The notes beneath the pieces are model-generated. The model was not told the origin of the DNA. It was given only the letters and a program-made list of their open reading frames with translations, and did no database searches. The translations under genes were made by a program, and so were the position numbers. Shown here piece by piece: positions 30,993 through 40,077 of a stretch of DNA of 64,000 nt. Source of the DNA: Hoeflea algicola. Lineage in GTDB: Bacteria; Pseudomonadota; Alphaproteobacteria; Rhizobiales; Rhizobiaceae. The stretch is from contig NZ_JAOVZR010000001.1 of assembly GCF_026619415.1 (NCBI RefSeq), positions 310,001 to 374,000 on the forward strand. The letters are read 5' to 3'. Every line of letters begins with the position of its first letter. Positions within the stretch are counted from its first letter, which is position 1.

Positions 30993-31607
30993 ATGTTTAC
31001 CGGCATCATCACCGATATCGGCCGGGTTGCCGACGTTACCGAGCGCGATCAGGGCGTTGCCCTGCGCATCGAAACCGCGTTTGATCCCGCCGGAATTGAT
31101 ATCGGCGCTTCGATCGCCTGTTCCGGCGTCTGCCTGACGGTGACCGCGTTGCCACAACACGGCGACAATGGCCGCTGGTTTGAGGTGGAGGCCTGGGAAG
31201 AGGCGCTGCGCCTGACCACCATTGCCAATTGGCAGCAGGGCACCCGGATCAATCTTGAGCGGTCGCTGAAGATCGGTGACGAGCTGGGCGGCCATATGGT
31301 CTCCGGTCATGTCGACGGGCTTGCCGAGCTTGTGGCGATCAAGGACGAGGGCGAGGCGCGCCGGTTTACGCTGCGCGCGCCAGACGCGCTGGCACGTTTT
31401 ATCGCCCCCAAGGGCTCGGTGGCGCTCGATGGCACATCGCTCACGGTCAATGGCGTCAACGGTACCGAATTCGACGTGCTGCTGATCCGCCATTCGCTTG
31501 AGGTGACCACCTGGGGCGAGCACGCAGTCGGCGACAGCATCAATCTCGAAGTCGACCAGATGGCGCGCTACGCAGCAAGGCTTGCCGAGGCTGCAGCCAA
31601 TTCCTGA
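30993..31607 (+). CDS. ribE: Riboflavin synthase, alpha subunit
   Basis: Makes riboflavin by dismutation of two 6,7-dimethyl-8-ribityllumazine molecules. The 204-residue protein contains two lumazine-binding repeats. The first starts MFTGIITDIG and includes CSGVCLTV. The second starts after GHMVSGHVDGLAELV and includes VALDGTSLTVNGV. ATG 30993 is set by the universal MFTGII start; the frame is open upstream inside ribD. The converging O-antigen-ligase-like gene ends 22 bases after it, which ends the operon here. ribH, normally near, is 2.5 kb away. Confidence 0.97.
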   Translation: MFTGIITDIGRVADVTERDQGVALRIETAFDPAGIDIGASIACSGVCLTVTALPQHGDNGRWFEVEAWEEALRLTTIANWQQGTRINLERSLKIGDELGGHMVSGHVDGLAELVAIKDEGEARRFTLRAPDALARFIAPKGSVALDGTSLTVNGVNGTEFDVLLIRHSLEVTTWGEHAVGDSINLEVDQMARYAARLAEAAANS

Positions 31608-31629
31608 CAGGGCCGTAATCTGACCCCCG

Positions 31630-33006
31630 TCAATGGTCGGGCAGTGACCGGCCAATGTCGAATCGGGCCAGCAAATGCAGCCCGAACACCGCAAAAATGT
31701 GCATCAGCCACAGCGGCACATTTCGCGCGAGAAAGAATGTCTCGATGAACGACAGCAGGCAGGCAAACACGATAATCATGAAAAACATGTCGGCGAGCTT
31801 GCGGTTGCCGGGCAGGCGTCGGGCTCGGGCATAGTTGAACATCGGCCCGATAAACAGCACCCAATACACGAGAGCGCCGCCGATAAAGCCGAAATTCAGC
31901 AGGATATCGAGATAGTTGTTATGTCCGTGAACGATGTGGCGGTAGTCCCATGCTGCCTCGAACGGCTTGTCTAGGCCGAGCACATTGTCCGTCATCCAGA
32001 AGTTATACATGCCGAAACCGAACCATGGGTGTTCGGGGATCTTTGACAGGCTGACTTCCCACAGGGTGGTACGGCCTGTGTAGGTCTGATCGCCCAGAAA
32101 ATCGCCCACCAGTTGGCTGATCTCGGTGCTGTAGAGCGATCCCAGCGTAAAGATTGCCACCGTCGCCATCGTCACCAGCGTTGCGAATATGGCGACACTG
32201 CTACGGTGGAAGAGCGGGGCCAGCAACACGATCATGATGGCGATCGGGAAAAATCCGGTGGTTGTCTTGGAGCCGGTGTGTAGCACGAAAATTGTTGCTG
32301 CACTGAACATTATGAGCCCGGCGAGCCGCTGCCCCGAACGCATGATGTAGAGGCCGAAAAAAGCGATGATCGACATGACCGGTCCGGCAATATTCTTGTG
32401 GCTGAAATGCCCACGCCAAAGCCCCGCATGTTGCGGCTCGTAAACATCGAAGCCGTGCAGCGCGAGGTTGGGAAACAGCAATACGCCTATATAGGAAAGG
32501 CCCAGCGCGGCGCCGGCGCCGATCAGCAGCGCGAACCGGAAATCACCTTCGCCGCGTGGCAGCACAATCACCGAAAACGCCAGCAGCATGCCGATTATCG
32601 TGAAGATGGCACTGCGCAAGGTCGATTCAGGGTCGGGGGCCTGGGCAACATTGACGGCAATCAGCAGGCCAAGGGCTACGAAGCTGGGCGTAAACAGGCT
32701 CGCCAGCGCCTTCTTGTTGGCCAGGCTGATCAGTGCCAGCAGGCAGATTGCACCTGCTGCCAAAAATCCCATCTGGTTGAGCGCATCACCATCGGCGCTG
32801 GAACTCTCGAAAATACTGGCAGCGGCAAAAGGCCGGAGCGAAATCAGCATCAACGCAATGCCCAGCGTGGAAACCGCGATCGCCAGGATCCGTGCTGTTC
32901 CCGCCGGAAGCAGGCCGGGATGGGCAAGCCTCAGCTGCGCCTGCAGCGCGGGGTTGCTGCGGCGCTGCGGATAGACGGCGGCGCCGTTTGCCGATGAAGC
33001 TCGCAT
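31630..33006 (-). CDS. O-antigen ligase/polymerase-like membrane protein (ExoQ-like)
   Basis: A 458-residue inner-membrane protein with about 12 hydrophobic segments and the Wzy_C/O-antigen ligase signature. The large periplasmic loop contains YTGRTTLWEVSLSKI, then HPWFGFGMYNFW and HGHNNYLDILLNFGFIGG. Such proteins polymerise or ligate polysaccharide repeat units on the outer face of the inner membrane; ExoQ of succinoglycan synthesis is the nearest type I recall. No other polysaccharide gene adjoins it. A TTAACC palindrome lies 49 bases upstream of the start. It interrupts the rib gene series and converges with ribE. Confidence 0.88.
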   Translation of the reverse strand: MRASSANGAAVYPQRRSNPALQAQLRLAHPGLLPAGTARILAIAVSTLGIALMLISLRPFAAASIFESSSADGDALNQMGFLAAGAICLLALISLANKKALASLFTPSFVALGLLIAVNVAQAPDPESTLRSAIFTIIGMLLAFSVIVLPRGEGDFRFALLIGAGAALGLSYIGVLLFPNLALHGFDVYEPQHAGLWRGHFSHKNIAGPVMSIIAFFGLYIMRSGQRLAGLIMFSAATIFVLHTGSKTTTGFFPIAIMIVLLAPLFHRSSVAIFATLVTMATVAIFTLGSLYSTEISQLVGDFLGDQTYTGRTTLWEVSLSKIPEHPWFGFGMYNFWMTDNVLGLDKPFEAAWDYRHIVHGHNNYLDILLNFGFIGGALVYWVLFIGPMFNYARARRLPGNRKLADMFFMIIVFACLLSFIETFFLARNVPLWLMHIFAVFGLHLLARFDIGRSLPDH

Positions 33007-33054
33007 GCCAACAACCCCGAAGCGACCTGTTAAAGCGCCACCATCGTCGATTTA

Positions 33055-33064
33055 TGGTTAACCA
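33055..33064 (-). promoter_or_regulatory. TGGTTAACCA palindrome upstream of the ExoQ-like gene
   Basis: A perfect ten-base palindrome lies 49 bases before the start codon and contains TTAACCAT on the minus strand. This resembles the half-site of the alphaproteobacterial cell-cycle regulator CtrA (consensus TTAA-N7-TTAA). Only one half-site is present, so the identification is weak. Confidence 0.3.
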
Positions 33065-33149
33065 GTGGTAAAGAGCGCGCCGTTGCCGAGGGCGTTTATC
33101 GTTGCGGCACACCGGCCAGGAGATGGCTCTCGGGTCCGGGAAAGGCGCG

Positions 33150-33860
33150 TCAGTCTTCGGCTGGCACCGTGCGCGGGGTGCCAGCATCGGGGTCGCCATG
33201 TTGCTCGAGCGCTTGGGCGCCTTTTGGGCAAACCGCGTAAATGCCGGTGGCGACGCGCTCGAACCAGCCGTAATGATTGTCGGCCATCAACGCCCGGGCT
33301 TTCTCAACGCCGGAAGTCTTGGCCACCAGCGCGGCCTTTGTCGGGCCGAGCTCCAGCAGCACACGAGCGCAGCGCAGGGCATCCTGCCTGTAGGCGGTCA
33401 TCAGCCCCTGCCGGGTTGCGCCGCCGGAATTGGGATCGCCGGTACGCTTGGCAAATTCGCGCAGCAGGCGGGTTTTCTTGACGGCCGATTTCCGCGGCTT
33501 GTAGGGCGAGGGGTCTGCGTGCACCTCCACCAGCCCGTCTTTCAGGCGCACGGTCATCAATCCCAGGCCGAGCCGGCGGCACAGCGAAGTGTTGACCTTC
33601 AGCGATTTCAGGGCGGCGCGACCACTGCCACGCGGCACCGCTATATAGACGACATCGGTTATCGCCTGACGCTCGATTGCCTGGTGAAACAGCGACAGCG
33701 AAAAACTGGTCTTCAATTCGACCACCAACGGCTCGCCGCCGTCGCGAACCGCAACCACGTCGGCGGCCCCGATTTCCCCCTTGACCTCGTAGCCCTGGCT
33801 TTCAAGCAGGGCCTTGACCGGGGGATAGAGATCGGTTTCGCGGGGTCTGGTGGCGCTCAT
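33150..33860 (-). CDS. DUF2161 family protein, PD-(D/E)XK nuclease fold
   Basis: A 236-residue cytoplasmic protein recognised as DUF2161. The N-terminal half has the nuclease-fold core: ETDLYPPVKALLESQGY, AADVVAVRDGG with its aspartate, and LVVELKTSFSLSLFHQAIER with the ELK pair typical of PD-(D/E)XK enzymes. The C-terminal half (TRLLREFAKRTGDPNSGG, TAYRQDALRCARVLLELGP) looks like a helical DNA-binding or winged region. The substrate is unknown. The start could be ATG 33860 or ATG 33869; the frame runs open to 34406 but the conserved part begins here. It is 143 bases upstream of the ExoQ-like gene's start region and diverges from ribH. Confidence 0.83.
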   Translation of the reverse strand: MSATRPRETDLYPPVKALLESQGYEVKGEIGAADVVAVRDGGEPLVVELKTSFSLSLFHQAIERQAITDVVYIAVPRGSGRAALKSLKVNTSLCRRLGLGLMTVRLKDGLVEVHADPSPYKPRKSAVKKTRLLREFAKRTGDPNSGGATRQGLMTAYRQDALRCARVLLELGPTKAALVAKTSGVEKARALMADNHYGWFERVATGIYAVCPKGAQALEQHGDPDAGTPRTVPAED

Positions 33861-34154
33861 GGTCGCCATCTCTAGCGGAGTCGCTGTGGCGCGCAAAGCC
33901 AAACGATGTGGTCTTAATGATGCGTATAGGCGCATTTGCGCGGTTCGCGGAACACCAATCATGGGGTGCCGGCGGTCGCCAACGGCTGACGGCCAGACCG
34001 ACAATTCGCCGCTGAGCCGGGTCAGCGGGCCATTTCTACTTGCCAAGCGTCGGACAAAGTGATTTGACCCGCGCTCTGATCCGACCTTATCTCCGGTTCC
34101 ACTCCGGAACCCTGTGACGCGTGGCATGACCCGCCCGCAAGAAGGAAAGCCGTC

Positions 34155-34610
34155 ATGGCAAAAGCCTCCCCTCCGCATCTGTTGATTGTCGAAGCTCGCT
34201 TTTACGACGACATGTCCGACGCCCTGCTCGATGGCGCCAAATCCGCGCTCGACGCGGCCGGCGCAACCTATGACGTTGTCACGGTGCCGGGTGCACTGGA
34301 AATTCCGCCGGCAATCGCCATTGCTCTTGATGCAATGGATGAAGGCGATGTCGAGTATCACGGCTTTGTCGCTCTCGGGGTCGTCATTCGCGGCGATACC
34401 CACCATTTCGACATCGTCGCCAATGAATCAGCCCGCGGCCTGATGACGCTTTCGGTCTCCGAATCGCTGGCGCTCGGCAATGGCATCATGACCACCGAGA
34501 ACGCCGAACAGGCCTGGGAGCGGGTCAAGAAGGACCGGCTCGACAAGGGCGGTTTTGCGGCGCGTGCGGCGCTGACCATGATTGCGTTGAAAGAAAAGCT
34601 GGCGGGTTGA
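34155..34610 (+). CDS. ribH: 6,7-dimethyl-8-ribityllumazine synthase
   Basis: Condenses the RibD-derived pyrimidine with a four-carbon phosphate to make lumazine, the substrate of RibE. The 151-residue protein shows [20 protein letters not shown] at the N-terminus, [11 protein letters not shown], the substrate loop [19 protein letters not shown] (with the active-site histidine) and [21 protein letters not shown] precedes ATG 34155. The upstream 294 bases show no recognisable FMN riboswitch. nusB follows directly. Confidence 0.97.
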   Translation: MAKASPPHLLIVEARFYDDMSDALLDGAKSALDAAGATYDVVTVPGALEIPPAIAIALDAMDEGDVEYHGFVALGVVIRGDTHHFDIVANESARGLMTLSVSESLALGNGIMTTENAEQAWERVKKDRLDKGGFAARAALTMIALKEKLAG

Positions 34611-34612
34611 TC

Positions 34613-35107
34613 GTGACACCAAACCAATCACAGACCCCGGAAATCAAACCCGCCAACCAGCGCGGCGCCGCCCGACTGGCTGCGGTTCAGGCGCTCTACC
34701 AGATGGATATCGGCGGTGCCGGTGTGCTCGAAATCGTCGCTGAATACGAAGACCATCGCCTGGGTGGTGAAATCGACGGGGATCAATACCGTCCTGCCGA
34801 CCCGGCCTGGTTCCGCGCGGTGGTCTCAGGCGTGGTCGAAAACCAGCGTGCGCTCGATCCGGTGATCCGCGCCAGTCTCAACGAAGACTGGCCCCTATCC
34901 CGTCTCGACGCCACCTTGCGCGCCATCCTCAGGGCAGGGGCTTGGGAACTCTCGGCCAAGAAGGATGTGCCCTTTGCCGTCATCGTCACCGAATATGTCG
35001 ATGTTGCGCGCGCCTTCTTCGATGGCGAAGAGCCGAAGATCGTCAATGCGGTGCTGGACCGGCTGGCACGAACCTACCGTGAAGATTCCCTCCCCGCGAA
35101 GAGCTGA
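34613..35107 (+). CDS. nusB: Transcription antitermination protein NusB
   Basis: RNA-binding helical protein that, with NusE (S10), prevents premature termination in rRNA operons. The 164 residues show [19 protein letters not shown] at the start and [46 protein letters not shown] near the end. The start is unclear: GTG 34613 lies two bases after the ribH stop, while TTG 34607 would overlap it. Both give intact proteins. The ribH-nusB pair is widely conserved, and the next MFS gene begins five bases downstream. Confidence 0.95.
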   Translation: MTPNQSQTPEIKPANQRGAARLAAVQALYQMDIGGAGVLEIVAEYEDHRLGGEIDGDQYRPADPAWFRAVVSGVVENQRALDPVIRASLNEDWPLSRLDATLRAILRAGAWELSAKKDVPFAVIVTEYVDVARAFFDGEEPKIVNAVLDRLARTYREDSLPAKS

Positions 35108-35112
35108 GCACC

Positions 35113-36351
35113 ATGGCGTTTCTTGACAGGGTCAGACTGGCCGGCACCAACGATGCCGAAAATCTGGCCCGCCGCAACGCGCTTTTGTTGTCGGGCGCTC
35201 AGGCATTTGGCGGCGCTGCCGCTCCGATCGCCATTTCGATGGGTGGTCTTGCCGGTTTTTATCTGCTCGGCGCCGACAAGGCGCTCGCCACCGCACCGGT
35301 CACCGGGTTCAACCTCGGTGTTGCCGTTGGCGCCTTGCCGGCCGCTTGGCTGATGCGCCAGATCGGTCGCCGCTACGGTTTCATATCGGGCATGGCGATG
35401 ACCGCGCTGGGCGGCCTGCTGTCGGCAATCGCGCTGTTTCGCCACGAGTTCTGGCTGTTCGCCTTCGCCATGGCGTTCATCGGCATGGGCGGGGCGTTCG
35501 TTCAGCAATACCGGTTTGCCGCCGCCGACGGATCACCGACAAATTTCAAGGCCCAGGCGATTTCCTGGGTCCTTGCCGGCGGCGTGTTTGCCGCCATCAT
35601 CGGCCCGCAGACGGTAATTTTCACCCGCGAATTGTTGGCGCCGGTGATGTTTGCCGGTTCTTTCGTGGCGATATTGCCGCTGGCGCTGATCACCATTTCG
35701 ATCCTGTGGTTCCTGCGCATTCCCAACGACACCAAGCCCGGTGAGGCTGGTCATGACGAGACCCCGCCGCGACCGCTGATCGAGATCATCAAGCAGTCGC
35801 GCTTCATCACCGCCATGATCTGCGGCGTCGGCTCCTATGGGCTGATGACCTTCATGATGACCGGTGCGCCGCTGGCCATGGTCGGCTGCGGCTTTTCGCC
35901 GGAACTGGCGACGTTGGGCATCCAGTGGCATGTGATGGCGATGTTTGCGCCGAGCTTCTTTACCGGCAAGCTGATTGCCCGGTTTGGCCGTGATACGATC
36001 ACCGCCACCGGCCTGTTCATTCTGCTTGGCTGCGCCATCGTCGCGCATATGGGCATTGAGCTGTGGAATTTCTGGCTTGCCCTGGTGCTGCTCGGAATCG
36101 GCTGGAATTTCTCCTTCATCGGCGCGACCACCATGGTGACGATGACCTACCGGGCTTCGGAGAAGAACAAGGTTCAGGGCTTTCATGATGTCACCCTGTT
36201 CGGCATCGTCGCGTTCTCCTCGCTGATGTCGGGTCAGGTGCTCAATACCTGGGGCTGGGATGCGCTCAACTCGGTGTTCTGGCCGGTCGCGCTGTTCTGT
36301 CTGCTGGCGCTTGGCGTGCAGGTCGCGAGAGACCGTCGCAGGTCGTTTTAA
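35113..36351 (+). CDS. MFS transporter
   Basis: A 412-residue inner-membrane permease with about 12 hydrophobic segments and the MFS loop RQIGRRYGFISG between helices 2 and 3. The second half begins after a cytoplasmic loop near residue 210 (RPLIEIIKQSRFITAM). No substrate can be deduced. It begins five bases after nusB, so it is probably the last gene of a ribH-nusB-MFS unit. The position alone does not show a riboflavin role. Confidence 0.88.
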   Translation: MAFLDRVRLAGTNDAENLARRNALLLSGAQAFGGAAAPIAISMGGLAGFYLLGADKALATAPVTGFNLGVAVGALPAAWLMRQIGRRYGFISGMAMTALGGLLSAIALFRHEFWLFAFAMAFIGMGGAFVQQYRFAAADGSPTNFKAQAISWVLAGGVFAAIIGPQTVIFTRELLAPVMFAGSFVAILPLALITISILWFLRIPNDTKPGEAGHDETPPRPLIEIIKQSRFITAMICGVGSYGLMTFMMTGAPLAMVGCGFSPELATLGIQWHVMAMFAPSFFTGKLIARFGRDTITATGLFILLGCAIVAHMGIELWNFWLALVLLGIGWNFSFIGATTMVTMTYRASEKNKVQGFHDVTLFGIVAFSSLMSGQVLNTWGWDALNSVFWPVALFCLLALGVQVARDRRRSF

Positions 36352-36597
36352 GCGCTATGGCTGTGCCCGGTCGGGGCCAGCAGGCTGCAAACCGGCATCA
36401 TAGACCAATTACCCAATGCTTATTGAGGGCTGCACGGCAATAACACCGCCTGCGGACTTGACGTCGTAGCCCCTCTACAGCAAACATCCGCCGCGATGCG
36501 GCTGGGGGCCCGAGCATGTGGTTCGTGCTCCTTTCGCCGCGGCATATTGTGGTCGGGGGAAGTCATCTGATTCCGGCCAAATTGGAGGGACATCAGC

Positions 36598-38751
36598 ATG
36601 ACAATTCTTTTTGCTGTGATCGCCTGTGGATTGCTTTCCATTGTTTACGCCATCTGGGCGACCAAATCGGTTATGGCAGCCGACCAGGGCAATGCACGCA
36701 TGCAGGAAATCGCAGGCTACATTCGTGAAGGCGCTCAGGCCTACCTGAACCGTCAGTACACGGCCATCGCCATCGTTGGCGCAGTGGTTGTCGTCGTAAC
36801 CTATTTGCTTCTTGGCGCCACCGCCGCAATTGGCTTTCTGATTGGTGCGATTCTGTCGGGTGCGGCCGGTTATATCGGCATGCACGTCTCGGTACGCGCC
36901 AACGTGCGCACGGCACAGGCATCGTCCGTCAATCTTGCAAGCGGCCTCGACATCGCTTTCAAGGCGGGCGCCATCACCGGCATGCTGGTGGCTGGCCTCG
37001 CGCTCTTGGGCGTTGCGGTCTACTACTACCTCCTCACTGGCCCGATGGGGCTGGCGTCTGACAGCCGTCAGGTGATTGACGCGCTGGTGGCGCTCGGTTT
37101 CGGCGCTTCGCTGATTTCGATCTTTGCCCGTCTGGGCGGCGGCATCTTTACAAAGGGTGCCGACGTTGGCGGCGATCTCGTCGGCAAGGTTGAAGCCGGT
37201 ATCCCGGAAGACGATCCTCGCAACCCGGCCACCATCGCTGACAACGTTGGCGACAACGTCGGCGACTGCGCCGGCATGGCGGCCGACCTGTTTGAAACCT
37301 ACGCGGTGACCGTTGTCGCCACCATGGTTCTGGCAGCGATCTTCTTTGGCGGTTCGGACATCCTCGGCTCGGCCATGCTCTATCCGCTGGCCATCTGCGG
37401 TGCCTCGATCATCACCTCGATCGCCGGAACCTTCTTCGTCAAGCTCGGCCAGAACGGTTCGATCATGGGCGCTCTTTACAAGGGCCTGATCGTTACCGGT
37501 CTGCTGTCGATTGTCGGCCTCGCCGGCGCAACTCAGATGACCATCGGTTGGGGCGAAATCGCCACCATCGACGGCAAGGCAATCACCGGTTCAGGCCTGT
37601 TTGCCTGCGGCGTAGTTGGCCTCATCGTCACTGCGCTCATCGTGGTGATCACCGAGTACTACACCGGCACCAACAAGCGTCCGGTCAACTCGATCAGCCA
37701 GGCTTCGGTCACCGGTCACGGCACCAACGTGATCCAGGGTCTTGCCATCTCGCTGGAATCGACGGCTCTGCCGGCGATCGTCATCGTTGGCGGCATCATC
37801 TCGACCTACCAGCTCGCCGGCCTGTTCGGCACCGGTATCGCGGTTACCGCCATGCTCGGCATCGCCGGCATGATCGTGGCTCTCGACGCCTTCGGTCCGG
37901 TCACCGACAATGCCGGCGGCATCGCCGAAATGTCGGGTCTTCCGCCGGAAGTTCGTCAGGCAACTGACGCTCTCGACGCGGTCGGCAACACCACCAAGGC
38001 TGTGACCAAGGGCTATGCCATCGGTTCGGCTGGTCTTGGCGCACTGGTGCTGTTTGCAGCCTACTCGAACGATCTGAAGTTCTTTGCCACGAAGGCAAAT
38101 GCGGAAGGCTCGACGCTCTATCCCTACTTCAAGGACATGGGCGAGATCTCGTTCGATCTGTCCAACCCTTACGTGGTTGCGGGCCTGATCTTCGGCGGTC
38201 TCATCCCTTATCTGTTCGGCGGTATCGCCATGACAGCTGTGGGACGTGCTGCAGGTTCGATCGTGGAAGAAGTCCGCGCCCAGTTCAAGGCGAAGCCGGG
38301 CATCATGGCAGGCACCGAAAAGCCCGACTATGGCCGCGCTGTGGACATCCTGACCAAGGCGGCGATCAAGGAAATGATCGTGCCGTCGTTGCTGCCGGTT
38401 CTGGCTCCGCTGTTCGTCTATTTTGGCGTGCTGCTGATCTCCGGCTCCAAGGCCTCCGCCTTTGCCGCACTTGGCGCTTCGCTTCTGGGCGTGATCGTCA
38501 ACGGTCTGTTCGTCGCCATCTCGATGACCTCGGGTGGTGGTGCATGGGACAACGCCAAGAAGTCCTTTGAAGACGGTTTCGTCGACAAGGATGGTGTCAA
38601 GCACGAGAAGGGCTCTGATGCTCACAAGGCATCGGTGACCGGTGATACCGTCGGCGATCCTTACAAGGATACCGCTGGTCCGGCCGTCAACCCGGCCATC
38701 AAGATTACCAACATCGTCGCCCTTCTGCTGCTGGCAGTGCTCGCGCACTGA
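36598..38751 (+). CDS. hppA: Membrane-bound proton-pumping pyrophosphatase, K+-independent type
   Basis: Couples pyrophosphate hydrolysis to proton export across the inner membrane. The 717-residue protein has about 16 membrane helices. The catalytic loops are intact: [20 protein letters not shown] near residue 187, [20 protein letters not shown], and [12 protein letters not shown] near the C-terminus. The sequence [10 protein letters not shown] has Lys467 and Thr470, the residue pair characteristic of potassium-independent enzymes (potassium-dependent ones have Ala there). TTGGAGGG precedes ATG 36598. The 246-base leader has no ORF; a TTGACG hexamer at 36458 is the only promoter-like element I noted. 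A very strong terminator follows. Confidence 0.97.
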   Translation: MTILFAVIACGLLSIVYAIWATKSVMAADQGNARMQEIAGYIREGAQAYLNRQYTAIAIVGAVVVVVTYLLLGATAAIGFLIGAILSGAAGYIGMHVSVRANVRTAQASSVNLASGLDIAFKAGAITGMLVAGLALLGVAVYYYLLTGPMGLASDSRQVIDALVALGFGASLISIFARLGGGIFTKGADVGGDLVGKVEAGIPEDDPRNPATIADNVGDNVGDCAGMAADLFETYAVTVVATMVLAAIFFGGSDILGSAMLYPLAICGASIITSIAGTFFVKLGQNGSIMGALYKGLIVTGLLSIVGLAGATQMTIGWGEIATIDGKAITGSGLFACGVVGLIVTALIVVITEYYTGTNKRPVNSISQASVTGHGTNVIQGLAISLESTALPAIVIVGGIISTYQLAGLFGTGIAVTAMLGIAGMIVALDAFGPVTDNAGGIAEMSGLPPEVRQATDALDAVGNTTKAVTKGYAIGSAGLGALVLFAAYSNDLKFFATKANAEGSTLYPYFKDMGEISFDLSNPYVVAGLIFGGLIPYLFGGIAMTAVGRAAGSIVEEVRAQFKAKPGIMAGTEKPDYGRAVDILTKAAIKEMIVPSLLPVLAPLFVYFGVLLISGSKASAFAALGASLLGVIVNGLFVAISMTSGGGAWDNAKKSFEDGFVDKDGVKHEKGSDAHKASVTGDTVGDPYKDTAGPAVNPAIKITNIVALLLLAVLAH

Positions 38752-38776
38752 CAGCATCTGGCGATGGCCTGAAAAT

Positions 38777-38812
38777 AAAAATCCCGCGGAGAGCAATCTC
38801 CGCGGGATTTTT
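38777..38812. terminator. Strong terminator after hppA
   Basis: A perfect 16-base stem (AAAAATCCCGCGGAGA and its complement) with a GCAA tetraloop ends in TTTTT. A-rich flanks make it usable for the bamE gene on the other strand as well. Confidence 0.92.
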
Positions 38813-38880
38813 CGTTGGCTCTGTGTGTGCCCGTTGTGCCCGGTTGCTTGCGACAGCACTTACCGAACGGGAAGGGCGCC

Positions 38881-39384
38881 TTAGTTGGCGCCGCCCCCCA
38901 GGATCGAGCGAGCAACTGCGTTGCGGGTGCTTTCAGCGCTGCCGGCACCGCTGAGCACCTGGGCCAGGAATGACTTATCGATCCCGCCGGTAGGCGTGGT
39001 GCGCGAAATCATGTCGAACACCTTGCCGTCCTGCAGCGTGTAGTTGGCGATCTGCTTGACCGTGCCGTCTTCGTCAAAATAGACCGCCAGCACTGTCTGT
39101 TCGACCAGCTGTGGCTTGAGGAACATCGCCGCGCGGGTGCGTTTTTGCGACACGTAGTAAAATACTTCATTGTCGAAGGTCGCTGTCGTCGACGGCGTTC
39201 CCAGCGACAACAGAACCTGTTCACGGCTGGACCCGACCGGGGTAAGGTCGAGCGCGGTCTGGTCGACCACATAGCCCTGATTGAATACTTCACTTGTCGT
39301 GCAGCCGGCCAACGCGGCCGTGGAGATGACTGCGATTGCAGCCCCGAGACGCAAACTCCGTCCGGTTGCCTTGAAAACTCTCAT
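38881..39384 (-). CDS. bamE: Outer membrane protein assembly factor BamE (SmpA/OmlA) lipoprotein
   Basis: A lipoprotein of the outer-membrane BAM complex. The 167-residue protein has a signal peptide ending in the lipobox AALAGC with Cys28 as lipidation site. The SmpA/OmlA domain follows: FNQGYVVDQTALDLTPVGSSR, then VLLSLGTPSTTATFDNEVFYYVSQ. The start is uncertain between ATG 39384 and ATG 39396 (GGGAG sits directly against the latter). It diverges from the ubiquinol-cytochrome c chaperone gene, the usual alphaproteobacterial arrangement. The hppA terminator lies downstream. Confidence 0.92.
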   Translation of the reverse strand: MRVFKATGRSLRLGAAIAVISTAALAGCTTSEVFNQGYVVDQTALDLTPVGSSREQVLLSLGTPSTTATFDNEVFYYVSQKRTRAAMFLKPQLVEQTVLAVYFDEDGTVKQIANYTLQDGKVFDMISRTTPTGGIDKSFLAQVLSGAGSAESTRNAVARSILGGGAN

Positions 39385-39528
39385 CTTGAACGACATCTCC
39401 CTTTGGCGCGCATGTAAGCTAGAGCCATTGCGTTTTGCGTTCCATTCGGTAAACCAGCTTCCACATGGATGCAACACGCCTGTCCCTCGCGAGTGCAATG
39501 ATATCCAACCGCCATTGAAGGCAATTTA

Positions 39529-40070
39529 ATGATCTGGTCCCTGTTTAAGAGAAAAAAGCCAACCAGGCTCTGGTGGCTCAGCAATATGCGCTGATCACCC
39601 AGGCGGCCCGGTCGCCGGCGTTCTATCAACACATGGGCGTGCCTGATACGGTGATGGGGCGGTTTGAGATGATTGCTGTTCACCTGATCCTCTATTTGCG
39701 TCGCACCGGTACGGCCGGAGTCGCCGCTCAGGGGATCGCTCAGGAAATTGTTGACGCATTCTTCGAGGATATAGATCATTCCATCCGCGAACTTGGTATT
39801 GGCGACATGGGTGTGCCAAAACGGATGAAGAAACTGGCGCGGATGTTTTATGGACGCGTCAAATCCTATGGGCAGTCGATCGAAGCGGGCGATGAGGCGG
39901 TTCTGGCTGATGCGCTCGGGCGCAATATCCATCCTGATGACGCGGAGGCCGCAAAGTCCATGCAGCAATTGTCGCACTGGGTGATGCAAGCGGCGCGTGC
40001 GCTTGAGCAAACCGGCGAGGAAACGCTCGCATCTGGACGTCTGACTTACCCGCCGGCCACGGCAGAATGA
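39529..40070 (+). CDS. Ubiquinol-cytochrome c chaperone family protein, needs a -1 frameshift
   Basis: Homologous to the CBP3/UQCC chaperone for assembly of respiratory complex III. The conserved body (VAQQYALITQAARSP, GVPDTVMGRFEMIAVHLIL, AIGDMGVPKRMKKLARMFYGR-like region) lies in the frame ending at 40070. Upstream, that frame meets a TAA at 39546 and offers only GTG 39573. A well-placed GAAGG and ATG 39529 start a different frame encoding MIWSLFKRKK, just what the family's N-terminus looks like; that frame stops at 39592. Shifting -1 at the A-run 39552-39557 joins them into a normal 180-residue protein. This is an indel or a programmed frameshift; see the finding. Confidence 0.75.
39552..39578 (+). 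other. A AAA AAG slippery heptamer with adjacent hairpin
   Basis: The heptamer A-AAA-AAG (39552-39558) is in the correct phase relative to ATG 39529 for a -1 slip. It overlaps the start of a hairpin (AGCCAACCAG, loop GCT, CTGGTGGCT, one bulged A; 39557-39578). The classic dnaX signal uses the same heptamer but has a longer spacer before its stem. Confidence 0.45.
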
Positions 40071-40077
40071 GGCTTCA

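Noticed and set aside
33861-34154. Possible FMN riboswitch before ribH
   Set aside because: I looked for the conserved RFN core and its paired arms and could not find them.
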